Source of the DNA: Rutidosis leptorrhynchoides
Lineage: Eukaryota > Streptophyta > Magnoliopsida > Asterales > Asteraceae
Direction of reading: 5' to 3'
Length of the DNA stretch: 64,000 nt
Assembly (NCBI RefSeq): GCF_046630445.1
Contig: NC_092335.1
Coordinates: 629,579,501-629,643,500, forward strand
The notes below the pieces were generated by a model. It searched no databases, was not told where the DNA came from, and saw only the letters and a program-made list of their open reading frames with translations. The translations under genes and the position numbers were made by a program. Positions 34,291-54,768 of the stretch are shown here, in pieces (within the stretch, counting starts at the first letter, position 1; each line of letters begins with the position of its first letter).

Positions 34291-36238
34291 GGTATTATTA
34301 TTATTATTATTATCATTATTAATATATATATCATTATTTAAAAATGGTTATTGTTATTGTTATTATTATTATTACTATATTATCATTAAGATAATTATTA
34401 GTATTATCGTTAATAATGTTATAGTAACTATCATTATTAATATTAGTGTAATTAAAACAAATATTTGTAACACCTAATTATTTTGATTACTATTATTATC
34501 ATTATTACGAACACGATATAAAAGACGATTAAAAGCTATTAAACGAAACGATTAGGAAATAATGGGTAAGAGTATCATGATGAAATTAAAATATTATAAG
34601 ATATTGATTTAGATAAAATTATCGTTCTTATTATTTTTATCATTACTATTATTATTAAAATTATCGTTAGTATTAAAACTATCATTTTAATAAAAATTAT
34701 CATTTTAATAGAAATGTCATTGTTACTATAAAATATCATTATTATTATTATTAATTTAAATAGAATTATTATTTTAAAGATAATATTAAAAATTATCGTA
34801 AATATTAAAGTTATCATAATTAGAATTATCGTTTTATCATAATGTCATCTTAGTAATTATAAATATTGATATTTTTATAATAATAATTATTATTACAAAA
34901 TAATACAACTTTTACTTACTATCATTATAGATATTATTTTATCAAATAAATATTTGATACAAACATATTTTACTACGTGTAATAACTTACTTTAATAATA
35001 TCTATCATATTATCTTTATAATATTAAATGAACCCTATAAATTTTATTACTTAATATATATAAAAGTATATTTTATTATATAAATATAATATAAAATTTT
35101 ATTTATTAATAAATAAATTATATTATTTACTCTAATAAATCTTTTAAAAATATTTAAAAATATAAAACGACGATATTTAAACTATATATTAATCATGTAT
35201 AAATTTTTGGAAATTATTTTGAGTCAAATTTACTTTTGTTGACTTTTGCATATTAGTCTCGAGCATTAGGATTGTGGTACACTATGACTTGACCTAATTT
35301 GTTAGACAAATATTGAACAACACATAAATATATATAATTAATTTAGGTTCGTGAATCCGATGCCAACCTTGCACTTGTTCAATGACGTTATATGTATTTT
35401 TACTACGAAATACAGTATGGTGAGTTTCATTTGCCTTTTTACCCTTTATATTTTTGGGCTGAGAATACATGCGCAACTTTTATAAATGTTTTACGAAATA
35501 GACACAAGTAATCAAAACTACATTATATGGTTGAATTATCGAAATCGAATATGCCCCTTTTTATTAAAGTCTGGTAATCTAAGAATTAGGGAACAGACAC
35601 CCTAATTGACGCGAATCCTAAAGATAGATCTATTGGGCCTAACAAACCCCATCCAAAGTACCGGATGCTTTAGTACTTCGAAATTATATCATGTCCGAAG
35701 GAGGATCCCGGAATGATAGGGGATATTCTTATATGTATCTAGTTAATGTCGGTTACCAGGTGTTCACCATATGAATGATTATTTTTTTGTCTCTATGCAT
35801 GGGACGTATATTTATGAAAACTGGAAATGAAATTCTTGTGGTCTATTAAAATGATGGAAATAAATGATTATGATAAACTAATGAACTCACCAACCTTTTG
35901 GTTGACACTTTAAAGCATGTTTATTCTCAGGTGTTAAAGAAATCTTCCGCTGTGCATTTGCTCATTTTAAAGATATTACTTGGAGTCTTTCATAGCATAT
36001 TTTGAAGAACGTTGCATTCGAGTCATTGAGTTCATCAAAGATTATTATTAAATCAATTTATAGTTGGATAGTGGATATTATGAAATGGTATGCATGCCTG
36101 TCAATTTTTTATGTAAAGAAAGATTGTCTTTTAAAAACGAATGCAATGTTTGTAAAATGTATCATATAGAGGTCAAATACCTCGCAATGTAATCAACTAT
36201 TGTGAATCGTTTATAATGTATATGAACGGGTCCTTTCA
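32336..36238 (+). repeat. 3' LTR of the giant-LTR element (3,903 bp)
   Basis: It matches the 5' LTR along its full length. By eye I find about three substitutions (for example CCAAATTCC against CCACATTCC near the start, GTCGTTGG against GTCGTCGG, TTTTTGATG against TTTTTTATG near the end). There are also length changes in one T run and the (TTA)n tracts, which explain the 16-bp difference. Confidence 0.95.
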
Positions 36239-36955
36239 GATTGGTAGGCCAAGATAGGTAAAAGGAAAGGATCCTTCTTTGCATCCGAACCAAGTTGCTA
36301 AGTTACTTAATTCAATATTTGAGATACCAATTCCGTAGACACAACTTTTACTTAGGTTTATTTTGAGACCCGATAATTTCTCAAAATATTTAAGGATTTT
36401 TAAAGTGTTTCTAACTTCTAGCTTGTTCCATTTCCCAAAAATGATGGTGTCATCCGCATATTGTAAGTGTGAAACAGTGACTTTTTCTTTTCCGACCTCG
36501 ACACCATTTATTAATTTTTTATTTGCCGCATCATTTAAGAGTTGATTTAGAATATGAAAATAAAGAAAAAAGCCAAATGAAAGAAAGGACTCCCCAATCT
36601 ATGCCTTTCAAATGAAGATGACTTTCTTTTTTCACTCGCTAGGGAAAGATAAAGGATAGGTGACTGAAAATCCCGCTTAGAGATCACAAAACTATAGTCA
36701 GAGTAGGTCCAACTAATGAGGTCTTCTCGCCCGCTGCAATTATGAAAAGGAAATGGGAGAGAGGGTCCCCTTGCCTCACACTCCGTTTTGGAAAAAATTG
36801 ATTGGTGGGTGACTCGTTAGTAAGAACCGAAATAGAGGTCGAATTTAGGCACGCATGTATCCAATTTACCCATTTAGACCCAAACCCCATAAACCTCATT
36901 ATTGAGGTTAGAAAGTCCCAATCTATACAATCAAATGCCTTTTTACAGTGACCAA
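36239..36955 (-). pseudogene. L1-like LINE, RT domain (5' part of the split LINE)
   Basis: Minus-strand fragments give KAFDCIDWDFL (about 36950-36905), MGFGSKWVNWIHACL, the conserved RQGDPLSHFLFI (about 36775-36735) and, after frame damage, the catalytic YADDTIIFG (about 36460-36430). The block ends in YLGLPI at the GATTG duplication. It continues into the thumb region at 23473 when the gypsy element is removed. Several frameshifts and stops are present, and the upstream end is truncated near 36955. Confidence 0.85.
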
Positions 36956-37199
36956 TCTAATATCGTTTAACTAATAGGTGAAGAAGAAGGCTGCTTCTTT
37001 CGTGACCAACAACAGTTCTTCCCCTATACATTCCTAATATATTGAATATGTTTGTTTTGTATAGATTAAATGATTTTCCGATATCTCCTATATTTAAATA
37101 ACAATAAATTATGATAATTAGTCTTTATACATACGAACTTATCTTTATACGGAGTACTTAATAACAAAGTTATACGTGAGGATCATTCATCTATCTATA
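36956..37199. other. Spacer between LINE and Helitron
   Basis: No feature recognised. Confidence 0.5.
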
Positions 37200-37611
37200 T
37201 CTATATATAGTCTAATAAACCTCTAAAATGATAATGTCATCATTAAGCTTAATTTTTATAATGATGATGTCATAATTATATATTAATTTAATTTAAAAAA
37301 TAATACAAAATCTTTTATAAAAAGAAATATTAATCTTTCATAAATTGTAATTTTATTTTTCTAAAAAAATTTAAAAGACATTTATTAATATTAATTATTA
37401 TTATTATTATTATTAAAAATATAAATATAAATACTTAACTTTGAGCCAAATTTATGTTTATAAAATTAACGATAAGTTTCTTAGTCATAACTCGTGGTTC
37501 CACGGGGCAATAAACTAAATGACTTTAACATTTACATTCACGTAATACGTAAAACGTATCATTAAACTGTTTCGTTTAACAAACCCGTGTTTTTACGGGT
37601 CATTTCACTAG
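37200..37611 (+). mobile_element. Non-autonomous Helitron copy 2
   Basis: It starts TCTATATATAGTC after A37199. It ends with hairpin ACCCGTGTTTTTACGGGT (37583-37600), then CATTTCACTAG (37601-37611), then T37612. Its 3' part also carries a second, internal hairpin-like CGTGGTTCCACGGGG (about 37491-37505), which looks like a partial duplicate of the terminal structure. Same family as 20856-21398 in the opposite orientation. Confidence 0.75.
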
Positions 37612-37612
37612 T

Positions 37613-38466
37613 TATTATATACAAGAAAAATTATCAATACATTTTCAATTTGGTTCAAATTTTTGTTTCGACCTGACCCGTACCGACATTTACAAAAATA
37701 AAAATTTATTAACCAAATACGAACAAAATAACTTCAGGTATTTCAGTTTTAGGTCAACATTTTTTTTCGTTCCTATCCAAACAATGTACACCCTTATTCT
37801 TAAGCTCCCATTATTGTACTCTAAGCTAATACTCCCTCTAACAATTTAGCCCTTAAGTTTTTACAATAAGCCACCAAACACCCTGTGATTCACAAGTTCA
37901 TGTTGAACCATTACTATCACGGCCCACAAAGCTCGAGTCTTCCGCATGTCTCAATCAAATGTCGTCGCTAACCACCGTGCGACAAACACAATCTCTCTCC
38001 CATCATCATCAATCAATTAATAAATTAAATCTTTATCTTTATCAACAATATTAATTTTAATAATTAACCTTAACAACAACACCATTCAATGGTGTTTATG
38101 AGACAACATGTGCTTTCACTTGGTAAGCGCCATGCTTTTTCAAAAAGCTTCTTAATTGTGGGTCCCAATTTAGCTTGCTGGATGGTAAAGGCCAAACAAC
38201 CCCCTCATTTTCTTTCTTTCTTTCTTTCTAATCATAATCATAATTAATTATAATTATTAATTATCACTCCACTTCATTACCATTTCTTTATTTCATATTT
38301 AATTTAATTTTGTTGGTTAGATTGTACTTGTACTAACTAATACTACGTAATAAACTTGGAGTTTACTGGTGGTCAAATTAAAAGATTTATTATTATTTTG
38401 GTGTCAACTGGAAAAACCCACATTTTGGATCTGCTTCCTTACATGAGCTCACAATCAAGGTTAGTT

Positions 38467-38539
<73 letters not shown>

Positions 38540-38963
38540 TTGAAGTTATTCTTGTGTAAATGTAAGTGTTACTAAAGGTATTGGAAGTATCAAATGCTAA
38601 GAGCTTTGGTAGGTCATAAAAATGTGATTTTTGAGTATGATCAGATCAAGATTCAAATGTAAATAGCAAACATGAAGTGGTCATAGTATTATGTTTTGAC
38701 TCTTTAATTAATCTTGTTAGGTTAATAATGTTGAGAGAAAAAAAAAAAAACATATTTATTTAGTTAAATAATTTGCCAACTTGACTTGAATTATCCTTTT
38801 TTAAGAAAGCACAAATCTTAGAATAATTTTATACATCCAAAGTTCCATTCTATCAAAACTACTCATTTTCAAATTTGAAATGATATTAAAAAAGATGAAA
38901 TGAATAAGATAATTGGATGCTAATTATTATGATCATCGGATGAATAACATATATATGCTGCAG
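37613..38963 (+). other. Upstream region of the villin gene
   Basis: AT-rich non-coding DNA with a (TA)n tract at 38468-38537. A 5' UTR intron is possible: AATCAAG/GTTAGTT near 38459 could be a donor, and TATATATGCTGCAG ending at 38963 is a good acceptor 25 bp before the ATG. Position and splice consensus are the only support. Confidence 0.35.
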
Positions 38964-38987
38964 ATGATGTTTTTCGGAATATGAAAT

Positions 38988-48153
<9,166 letters not shown>

Positions 48154-49795
48154 AGCATCATATTTTTTTTTTATTTTTTTTTATTTTTTTGTATTATCGA
48201 AGGCGAGTTTGTAGTCCAAGTGTGCTTCGACTATTGTATCAATATTATATTATAATTCATTTGTTGTTTGTATGATTTAACGCTTACAATCGAGTACCAT
48301 GTAACTGGAAATCCAAAATTGCTGAGTCAAGCTGACATGTTTTAGGTTGCAACATATTTAGATTACGCAACGTTAAAGTGCTTTTAATTAATTTATTAAA
48401 ATATATAATTAATATACGCATAAAATAATAATTTTTTCTGGCGCAAAACATAATTTAAATTAAGAATAAATCTGATGATCTAAAAAGTTACAAGTGCTAC
48501 AGATCCAAACGATATGTTTGAGACTTTGAGTAGATCCTACGATATGCGTGTACAACATATTTGGCCTACCACCTAAACATACAAATGTAATTAGATTGAA
48601 TTTATGAGTATTAAATGGAGTACTTTCGAGCTTTTCTATCAGCGATTAGTCGATTACTTTGAGTTCTTTGTAGATGGATTTCAAGATAAGAATTCGTGAT
48701 GATTCAACTATTGTAACTGCCGAGTTAAGCCGGGTCAAAAGGGTCGAGTTTGCCTATCCATAACTTGAGTCAAGTCAGTGGCTTAAAATATTAAGCTGTC
48801 ACAACATGGGGCCATGGGAGGCTCGGAGGGAGAGCAAAGTGATCGACCGCTCAGGGCCCATAATTTTTAGGGGCCCAATTTTTCTATATATGCAGACATA
48901 ATCGGAGATTTGAGAAGCAGTGGAACTAGGAAACCACAAATGAAGCAGCGAAGATAAAGTACAATAGGCCCAGAAACAACAATCAAAGACCCCGAAAAAA
49001 TAGACCTCAAAGTCCACTAGCATTCTAGCAAGGCCGAAAGGGTCTTTTATAGTTTATATTATTCGTTAAGGCCTAAGGGCCTTTTTTTCAACTCGTTTTA
49101 GGCCCTTAAATTCTCGGAACCGGCCCTGCTATTGAACTTACTATACACGACGAGCTCCTTGCACATGTCCATTGTGCTTATGCATTGAGATCATTTTGAT
49201 GGTAGGTGTAGATCTAAACTGATCACGAATTCGTAAGTAAAAGTAACTTTAGATCTAAGGGCCTTTCAATTTCAATATGTTATACGTCTCGTCAGTAATT
49301 TTCATTGATCTGTATTCATATGGGGCCTTTTTTTACCGCATCGCTCGGGGCACTGAAAAACTCAGGATCGACCCTGCATGGGGCCATGGATGTAAGCATT
49401 GTTCTTGCTACATTTGATACTTAATGTATTATAAACTTAGACCATATTATAAGATTCCGACACACACATATATGGTGCCAACCCCCTCTACCCATCCCCT
49501 GTAAACTTACCACTTTGACCCACTATCCTGCCCATTTTTCCACTTTTATAGACAGATGTGTTGAAAGTTTTTCGAGATATAACACAACCTAACAAGATAG
49601 GTCCCAGTTACCTATCATAATATCATGAACAAAAAACAGCCATGTCACAGGCTGTCAGTGCATCTTTATGACTCGAAAATTTTTCAATCTGGTCTTCAGG
49701 TATCTCTCATAAAATCAAGCGTTATTTGTTCCCTGGATGAATGAGGCAGGATGAGTATTCTAGTGAGAAAACAAATCCAATGAACTGATAAAAAT
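48154..49795. other. Villin 3' UTR and downstream spacer with transposon scraps
   Basis: A T-rich 3' UTR follows the stop, with possible polyadenylation near 48250. At about 48785-49140 and 49310-49390, GGGCCCATAATTTTTAGGGGCC-type, GGCCCTTAAATTCTCGGAAC and ACTCAGGATCGACCCTG stretches look like a decayed DNA transposon; no termini could be paired. No gene seen. Confidence 0.5.
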
Positions 49796-49940
49796 AAATA
49801 AATAAATGAATAATAATTATAATAATAATTAATATTAATAATTATAATAATAATAAATAATAATAATTAGTAATAATAATTAATAATTAGTGACAATAAT
49901 AATAATAGTAATTACGAATTAATAATAATAGTAATTACGA

Positions 49941-50020
<80 letters not shown>
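49796..50020. repeat. (TAA)n microsatellite, 5' of the non-LTR element
   Basis: Impure TAA/AAT repeats that become pure (ATA)n at 49941-50019, directly touching the first base of the retrotransposon fragment. Confidence 0.95.
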
Positions 50021-50022
<2 letters not shown>

Positions 50023-51550
50023 GCACTATTTGGATGATGACACTATTATTGGGGACACTTTGGTGGTGGGGAAGGTTTTGCATTTGATTATGGAGGATGG
50101 GCCTCGTTTTGGGCTACATCTCAACGTTGAAAAAACAGAAATTTTCTGGCCTACGGAGGACCCTCGCTGCAGACAAGTATGTGTCTTTCCTCCTAATATT
50201 GCTCGGCCTTTAAATGGTGTTAAGTTGCTTGGGGCCCCCGCAAGTTCCGATCCTGGTTTTAGTAGTGAACTGGTGATGCAAAGGGTGACCAAGTCCATTG
50301 CGCTTATGGATAAGGTGGCTAAGCTTGATGATCCTCAATGTGAGTTGTTGCTTAGGGCATGTACGGGAGTTTCTAAACTCTATTTTACCTTGCGTACTTG
50401 TCCTCCTAGTATATTTGAGGAGGCTCAACGCGCTTTCGATGGAGCCCTTCGATCTTCCTTGGAGCGTATTGTTACTGCTTCAGGGCCTGGGTTTGGTGAT
50501 TGGCAGTGGCGGCTTGCCACCTTGCCATTTGCATTTGGAGGGCTTGGTGTTTATTCTGCGGGAGATGTTCGTCTTTATGCTTTTCTGGCTTCTCGATTAC
50601 AGTCTGCTGGGTTGCAGACCAAGCTCCTACGTCATGCGAGTATTGTTGGTCTTGGTCGTGCTTTTGAAGATGCATTGGGTCTGTTTAATAAAACGGTTGG
50701 GTTTGATATTTTAGGTAATCCGAGTGAGGTCGCTGCCCCAATACTCATGAAGAAATTGGCAGATGTTTATTTCACAAAGGTTACCGCTTCTGCAGAATCC
50801 ACTTTTTCGTTATCTCCCCGACAATCGGCCTTATGGAAATCACAGCAGGGTGATCACACCTCTGCTTGGCTAAGGGCAGTCCCTATTTTGGGGTTGGGTC
50901 AGACGATGAACGCAAAGACTTACCGATGTGTGTTGTGCTACCGGTTAGGTGTTCCATTGTTCTCTATCTCGACGGCATGCTCTGCCTGTTCAAGGGTTTT
51001 TACTGGGGATATTTTCGGGGATCACGCGGTGTCTTGTGCTGGTATGGTGGGTATTAAGCATCGACATAATATTGTCCGGGATTCCCTTGTTGATGTTTGT
51101 TATCGATCTGGGATTTCAGCGAGAAAGGAGGTTGACATTGGGTTGTCTGGAGGGAACGACAGGGCCCTCAGACCTGCAGATGTGTTACTTTATTCCTGGG
51201 ATTGTGGTCGCGATGTTTGTGTTGACTTGACTGGGTCTTCTCCTTTGACACAGTCTGGGCTTTCTGACTTTGTCCCTGGACGTGCTGTGATTGATGCGGC
51301 TCGTCGGAAGAGGGTCAAGTACGAATCTAGTTGTCAGGCGATTGGTTATGGTTTCATTCCTTTCTCATTTTCTTCCCTTGGGGAATTAGAGAAGGAGGCT
51401 GTTTCTTTGCTAAAGCGGGTTCAGAAGAGTTCGATGGCGCAAGATATTGGTGCCGGTGCTGCTGCTCATATTTTTACTAGGATAGGTTTTGCTATTGCTA
51501 GAGGTGTGGGGGCCCAGATTGTCTCTAGGCTTCCCACTAATTTTTTGTAA
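50021..51550 (+). CDS. Non-LTR retrotransposon ORF: RT end, zinc motif, restriction-like endonuclease
   Basis: An uninterrupted frame of 509 codons to the TAA at 51550. It opens inside the RT catalytic block (WHYLDDDTIIG, a Y-x-D-D variant), so the N-terminus is missing and there is no native ATG. RT thumb sequence follows (GLHLNVEKTEIFW, ELLLRACTGVSKLYFTLRT). About residues 290-330 lead to a zinc motif CSACSRVFTGDIFGDHAVSC (C-x2-C-x11-H-x3-C). Next come KHRHNIVRDSLV, then RPADVLLYSW and DVCVDLTGSSP, and a Lys/Arg helix KRVKYESSCQAIGYGF. A CCHC motif followed by R-H-N and RPxD...D-x-D matches the layout of the restriction-like endonuclease at the C-terminus of R2/R4-type elements, not the N-terminal apurinic endonuclease of L1. 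I infer a 5'-truncated copy of such an element. No stop in 509 codons suggests a young insertion. Confidence 0.7.
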
Positions 51551-51567
51551 GTTTTAAAACTTTTAAG

Positions 51568-51569
51568 TT

Positions 51570-51617
<48 letters not shown>
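51568..51617. repeat. (ATA)n tail or 3' flank of the non-LTR element
   Basis: About 16 ATA units beginning 18 bp after the stop codon. It is either the element's simple-repeat 3' tail or the other half of a split target microsatellite. Confidence 0.95.
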
Positions 51618-51769
51618 TTCTTATTATTAAAACCGTAAATGGAGGAGGTGAAACTAGCGTCATCTAACAAATCTAAATAAGTAAACTTTCAACAATTTGG
51701 TTTTCCTGCAACACTAGTTCCCAAAAATTCTAGTTTTTTCAATAAAGAACTGAATTAGAGGTTTTGCGT

Positions 51770-52500
51770 TGCTTAACGTACCTACTAAATGTCGATATTA
51801 TTTGAATTATTACACACAGAAGTGAAATTAGTAAGACTTAGTGCTTCAAATTTAAAAAAATAATACACGTATTTGCATTCATATGAAAACTTCTTACTTA
51901 CTACTAATCGTCGATTTATATAACGAGTCATAATGAGTATATTCAACTCACTCGATTCGTCGTTCTGATAAAAACCTTACTCGATCATCAATCCTCTTGC
52001 ACCCAATTTTATCTTCAATCTAAATGGTTGCTACTGCTACCGCTTGCATCAATTTGATTACGTAGTTGGGAGTAATTTTTTTAACTCTTAATTTGTGGGG
52101 AAGCCACTATTTTTTCTTTTTATTTATTATAATTAAGTAAATTATTTCTATTTAAATTACAACCCCTCATTTAATAAAGATTGTGCAAAAAAATTACTCC
52201 CAACTGCGTAATCAAGTTGATGCAAGCGCTAGCAGTAGCAGCCATTTAAATTAAAGATAAGATTGGGTGTATGAGGATTGATGATCGAGTGAGTTTTTTT
52301 TTAGAACAACGAATAGATTGAGTTGAATATACTTCATTTTAGCTCGCTATATAAATCGACGATTAGTACTAGGTAAAAAAATTTCATTTAAATGCAGATT
52401 CGTGTATTTATCTTTTTGAAATTGAAGCATTAAGTCTTACTAATTTCACTTATGTGTGTAATAATTTAAGTAATAATGACGTTAGTAGGTACATTAAGCA
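51770..52500. mobile_element. Foldback element with about 310-bp arms
   Basis: Left arm 51770 to about 52082 and right arm about 52188-52500 are inverted copies with scattered mismatches: TGCTTAACGTACCTACTAA at the left end against TGCTTAATGTACCTACTAA from the right end reversed, and GATTACGTAGTTGGGAGTAA near the loop. The loop is about 105 bp. No ORF. It is a foldback-type or MITE-like element; no target duplication could be settled. Confidence 0.85.
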
Positions 52501-53340
52501 GAGACGGAGCTAGAATTTTAAGTTAGAGGAAGTTCGACTCATTTTTGAAGAATAACCATGAATATTTATATTGTATGTTATAATAAAATAACATAGCATT
52601 TCTTTTCAGTCGATTTATTTTTAGATGTAAAGGGTATGTTTGGCAAAACTAGCTAGTAGCTGGAGCTAGAAGTTGGAAGCTGATAGCTGTTTGCTGGAAG
52701 TTGGAAGCTGGTAGCTGATAGTTTGTAGCTGGTAGCTTGTTGATATATTTAAGTGTTTGACAACGTAGCTGGAGCTGTTAAAAAAATGATAAAATTACAT
52801 AAATAGACACAAAAAATAACTTAATACTAAATTAAATCATGAAGTATTAAACTATTAATACATGCACTTGAGAGTGTTGGAGTTGTTACGAACCAATGGG
52901 TTTTTCTTATGATTATTTATTTTTTCTAAACTCGTTTTTCTTTTTGTGTTGGAGTTGTTAGAATCTCTATATATTTTGAATGAAACTAAGAAAGTTTAAA
53001 ACATCCAAGTAAAATGAGATGGTAGTAATGCTAAGTTTTGTTTATGTGGCTTCATCTGTATATTATTTATTTATACGTAGTGCTGAATTTAGGACATGTG
53101 TTGCCACAAAATCTTTTTATAAGACTGATAGTTTAAAAGAGTTATATGCAAATTTTCTTTGTAACTTCAAGGATTGCAGGTCTTTTTTTTTTTTTTTTTT
53201 TTTTTTTGTCGAACGTGAACAAAAATGATATAGTATGTCTATGTTTTATCAAACTTACAATATAAAAATGTGTTCAATAAAATTTGTAAAATAAACTTAT
53301 TATAAAAATATATGTGCTTAAAATTTGGTCTAGGTAGGTG

Positions 53341-54768
53341 CAGGGGCGAAGCCATGATTCACGGATAGGGAAAACAATTTATAAAAATTAAATATCAACT
53401 TAAAATTTTCAAAGAATTAAAAATATTAGTTATATTTAAGGGATGTTTGTGTTTATTATTTGAGGATATTGGCAACGAATATACAAATTTTAAACACAAT
53501 ATAATCGCTTATTTGAAGAGTTGGGGGATGCAAAACATCCACATGCATCCAGTGGCGGATCTAGGAATGACAGTCACTGGTGTTGGTGTCACTAGTTAAA
53601 AACACAAAAAAATTTCTACTATATGACAATTTCAATTAGTGCCGATTTTAAAAATATTTTGTAACGGGGGCAAAAAAATTTACTAATAATTAAGATTTGA
53701 TAAATTATATCACATAATGTTAACACATTAGTAAAATTCTCAATATACATTCATAAATCATCAATATATACATTCATAAGAAACATAATACTTCCTCAGT
53801 CCCAGTTCAATTGTCATGTTTTGACTTTAGAGGTTTTTTCTTTCAAACTTTGACTTTAAATTACTTTTTGTGTGTTCTATAATACATAATGATCATTGTA
53901 CTGGTAAAAATGTATTCAAAAACCAACCTATTAATATAAATTTCATATAATAATATATAATACAAATAAAAATATTTAAAGTCAAAGTTGCAGAGAAAAG
54001 ATAAAGTCACAATAAGTGGACAATTGAATTTGAAGGGAGATAGTAGCTAAATAAGACAAATTTTAACAAATTTTCCCCTATGAAAATTTAAAAATTAATT
54101 ATATAAAGTTGAGGCTCATTTTATTAGTAATTTATAATATAAATATATAAATAGTACTCCGTATACACTTAAATCATCATTTTTTTCCATTATAAAATGA
54201 ATTAAAATATTAATTATTTTAATTAAATAAAAAGTACTAGTCAATTGGTCAATTGGTCAATTGGGTGTGAGAGTAGACATGAGGTCTCAGTTCTAATTAG
54301 ACATTTAAAATAAATTAACTCTATATATTAATCCTCAAAGTTACTACTATCCCTGGGTTACTATTCCATTTGTCATGAATTTTAAATACTAAAATACTTC
54401 ATTTTAGATCATCTCTCGACCACTCATTTTACTCATTTCTCTTTCATCAACTCTATTTTCTACATCACTTTCTGTCATCTTCTTTAAATCTTCAAACTAC
54501 TCATATTCCACCATTTTTATCATACAAAGATCTAAAATTCCACAAATATAAAAATCTGGCCACATGATGCACCAACCCCGGTTGCCTCATGCTAGGTCCG
54601 TTCATTATTTCAGTGGTGTCACTCAAAAAAATTTACACTATCTACTTATGTCACAAGTTAAAAACACGATTTTTTTTCTACTAGATCGCGTATTTCACTG
54701 GTGTTCTGTGCTACCACTGAGCACCATACAGATCTGCCCCTGCATGCATCCCTCTATCTCCGCCTCTG
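53341..54768. mobile_element. Non-autonomous hAT element (outer)
   Basis: Ends CAGGGGCGAAGCC and, reversed from the right, CAGAGGCGGAGATAG. The flanking octamers GGTAGGTG and GATATGTG agree at 6 of 8 positions. It is interrupted by the hAT element at 53550. Confidence 0.65.
53550..54742. mobile_element. Non-autonomous hAT element (inner, 1,193 bp)
   Basis: Ends CAGTGGCGGATCTAGG and, reversed, CAGGGGCAGATCTG. A perfect 8-bp target duplication CATGCATC lies at 53542-53549 and 54743-54750. Sub-terminal inverted copies of ACTGGTGT and GTTAAAAACAC are present. There is no transposase frame. Confidence 0.85.

Larger units (their letters stand above)
23474..36238 (+). mobile_element. Complete non-autonomous gypsy-type element with giant LTRs (12.8 kb)
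   Basis: 5' LTR 23474-27392, internal region 27393-32335, 3' LTR 32336-36238, with 5-bp target duplications GATTG at 23469-23473 and 36239-36243. The primer site TGGTATCAGAGC follows the 5' LTR. A polypurine-like TTTAAGGGGTAGGTAC lies just before the 3' LTR, after TTTCGGGACGAAATTTC, a sequence typical of the end of chromovirus elements. The 4.9-kb interior has one 144-codon ORF and no recognisable protease, RT or integrase. The two LTRs are almost identical, so the insertion is recent. It must rely on proteins from a relative. Tekay/Del-type affiliation is likely from LTR length and primer site but is not proven. Confidence 0.92.

Noticed and set aside
36039..36238. A separate boundary repeat next to the LINE
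   Set aside because: It is the end of the 3' LTR; the same sequence ends the 5' LTR at 27392.
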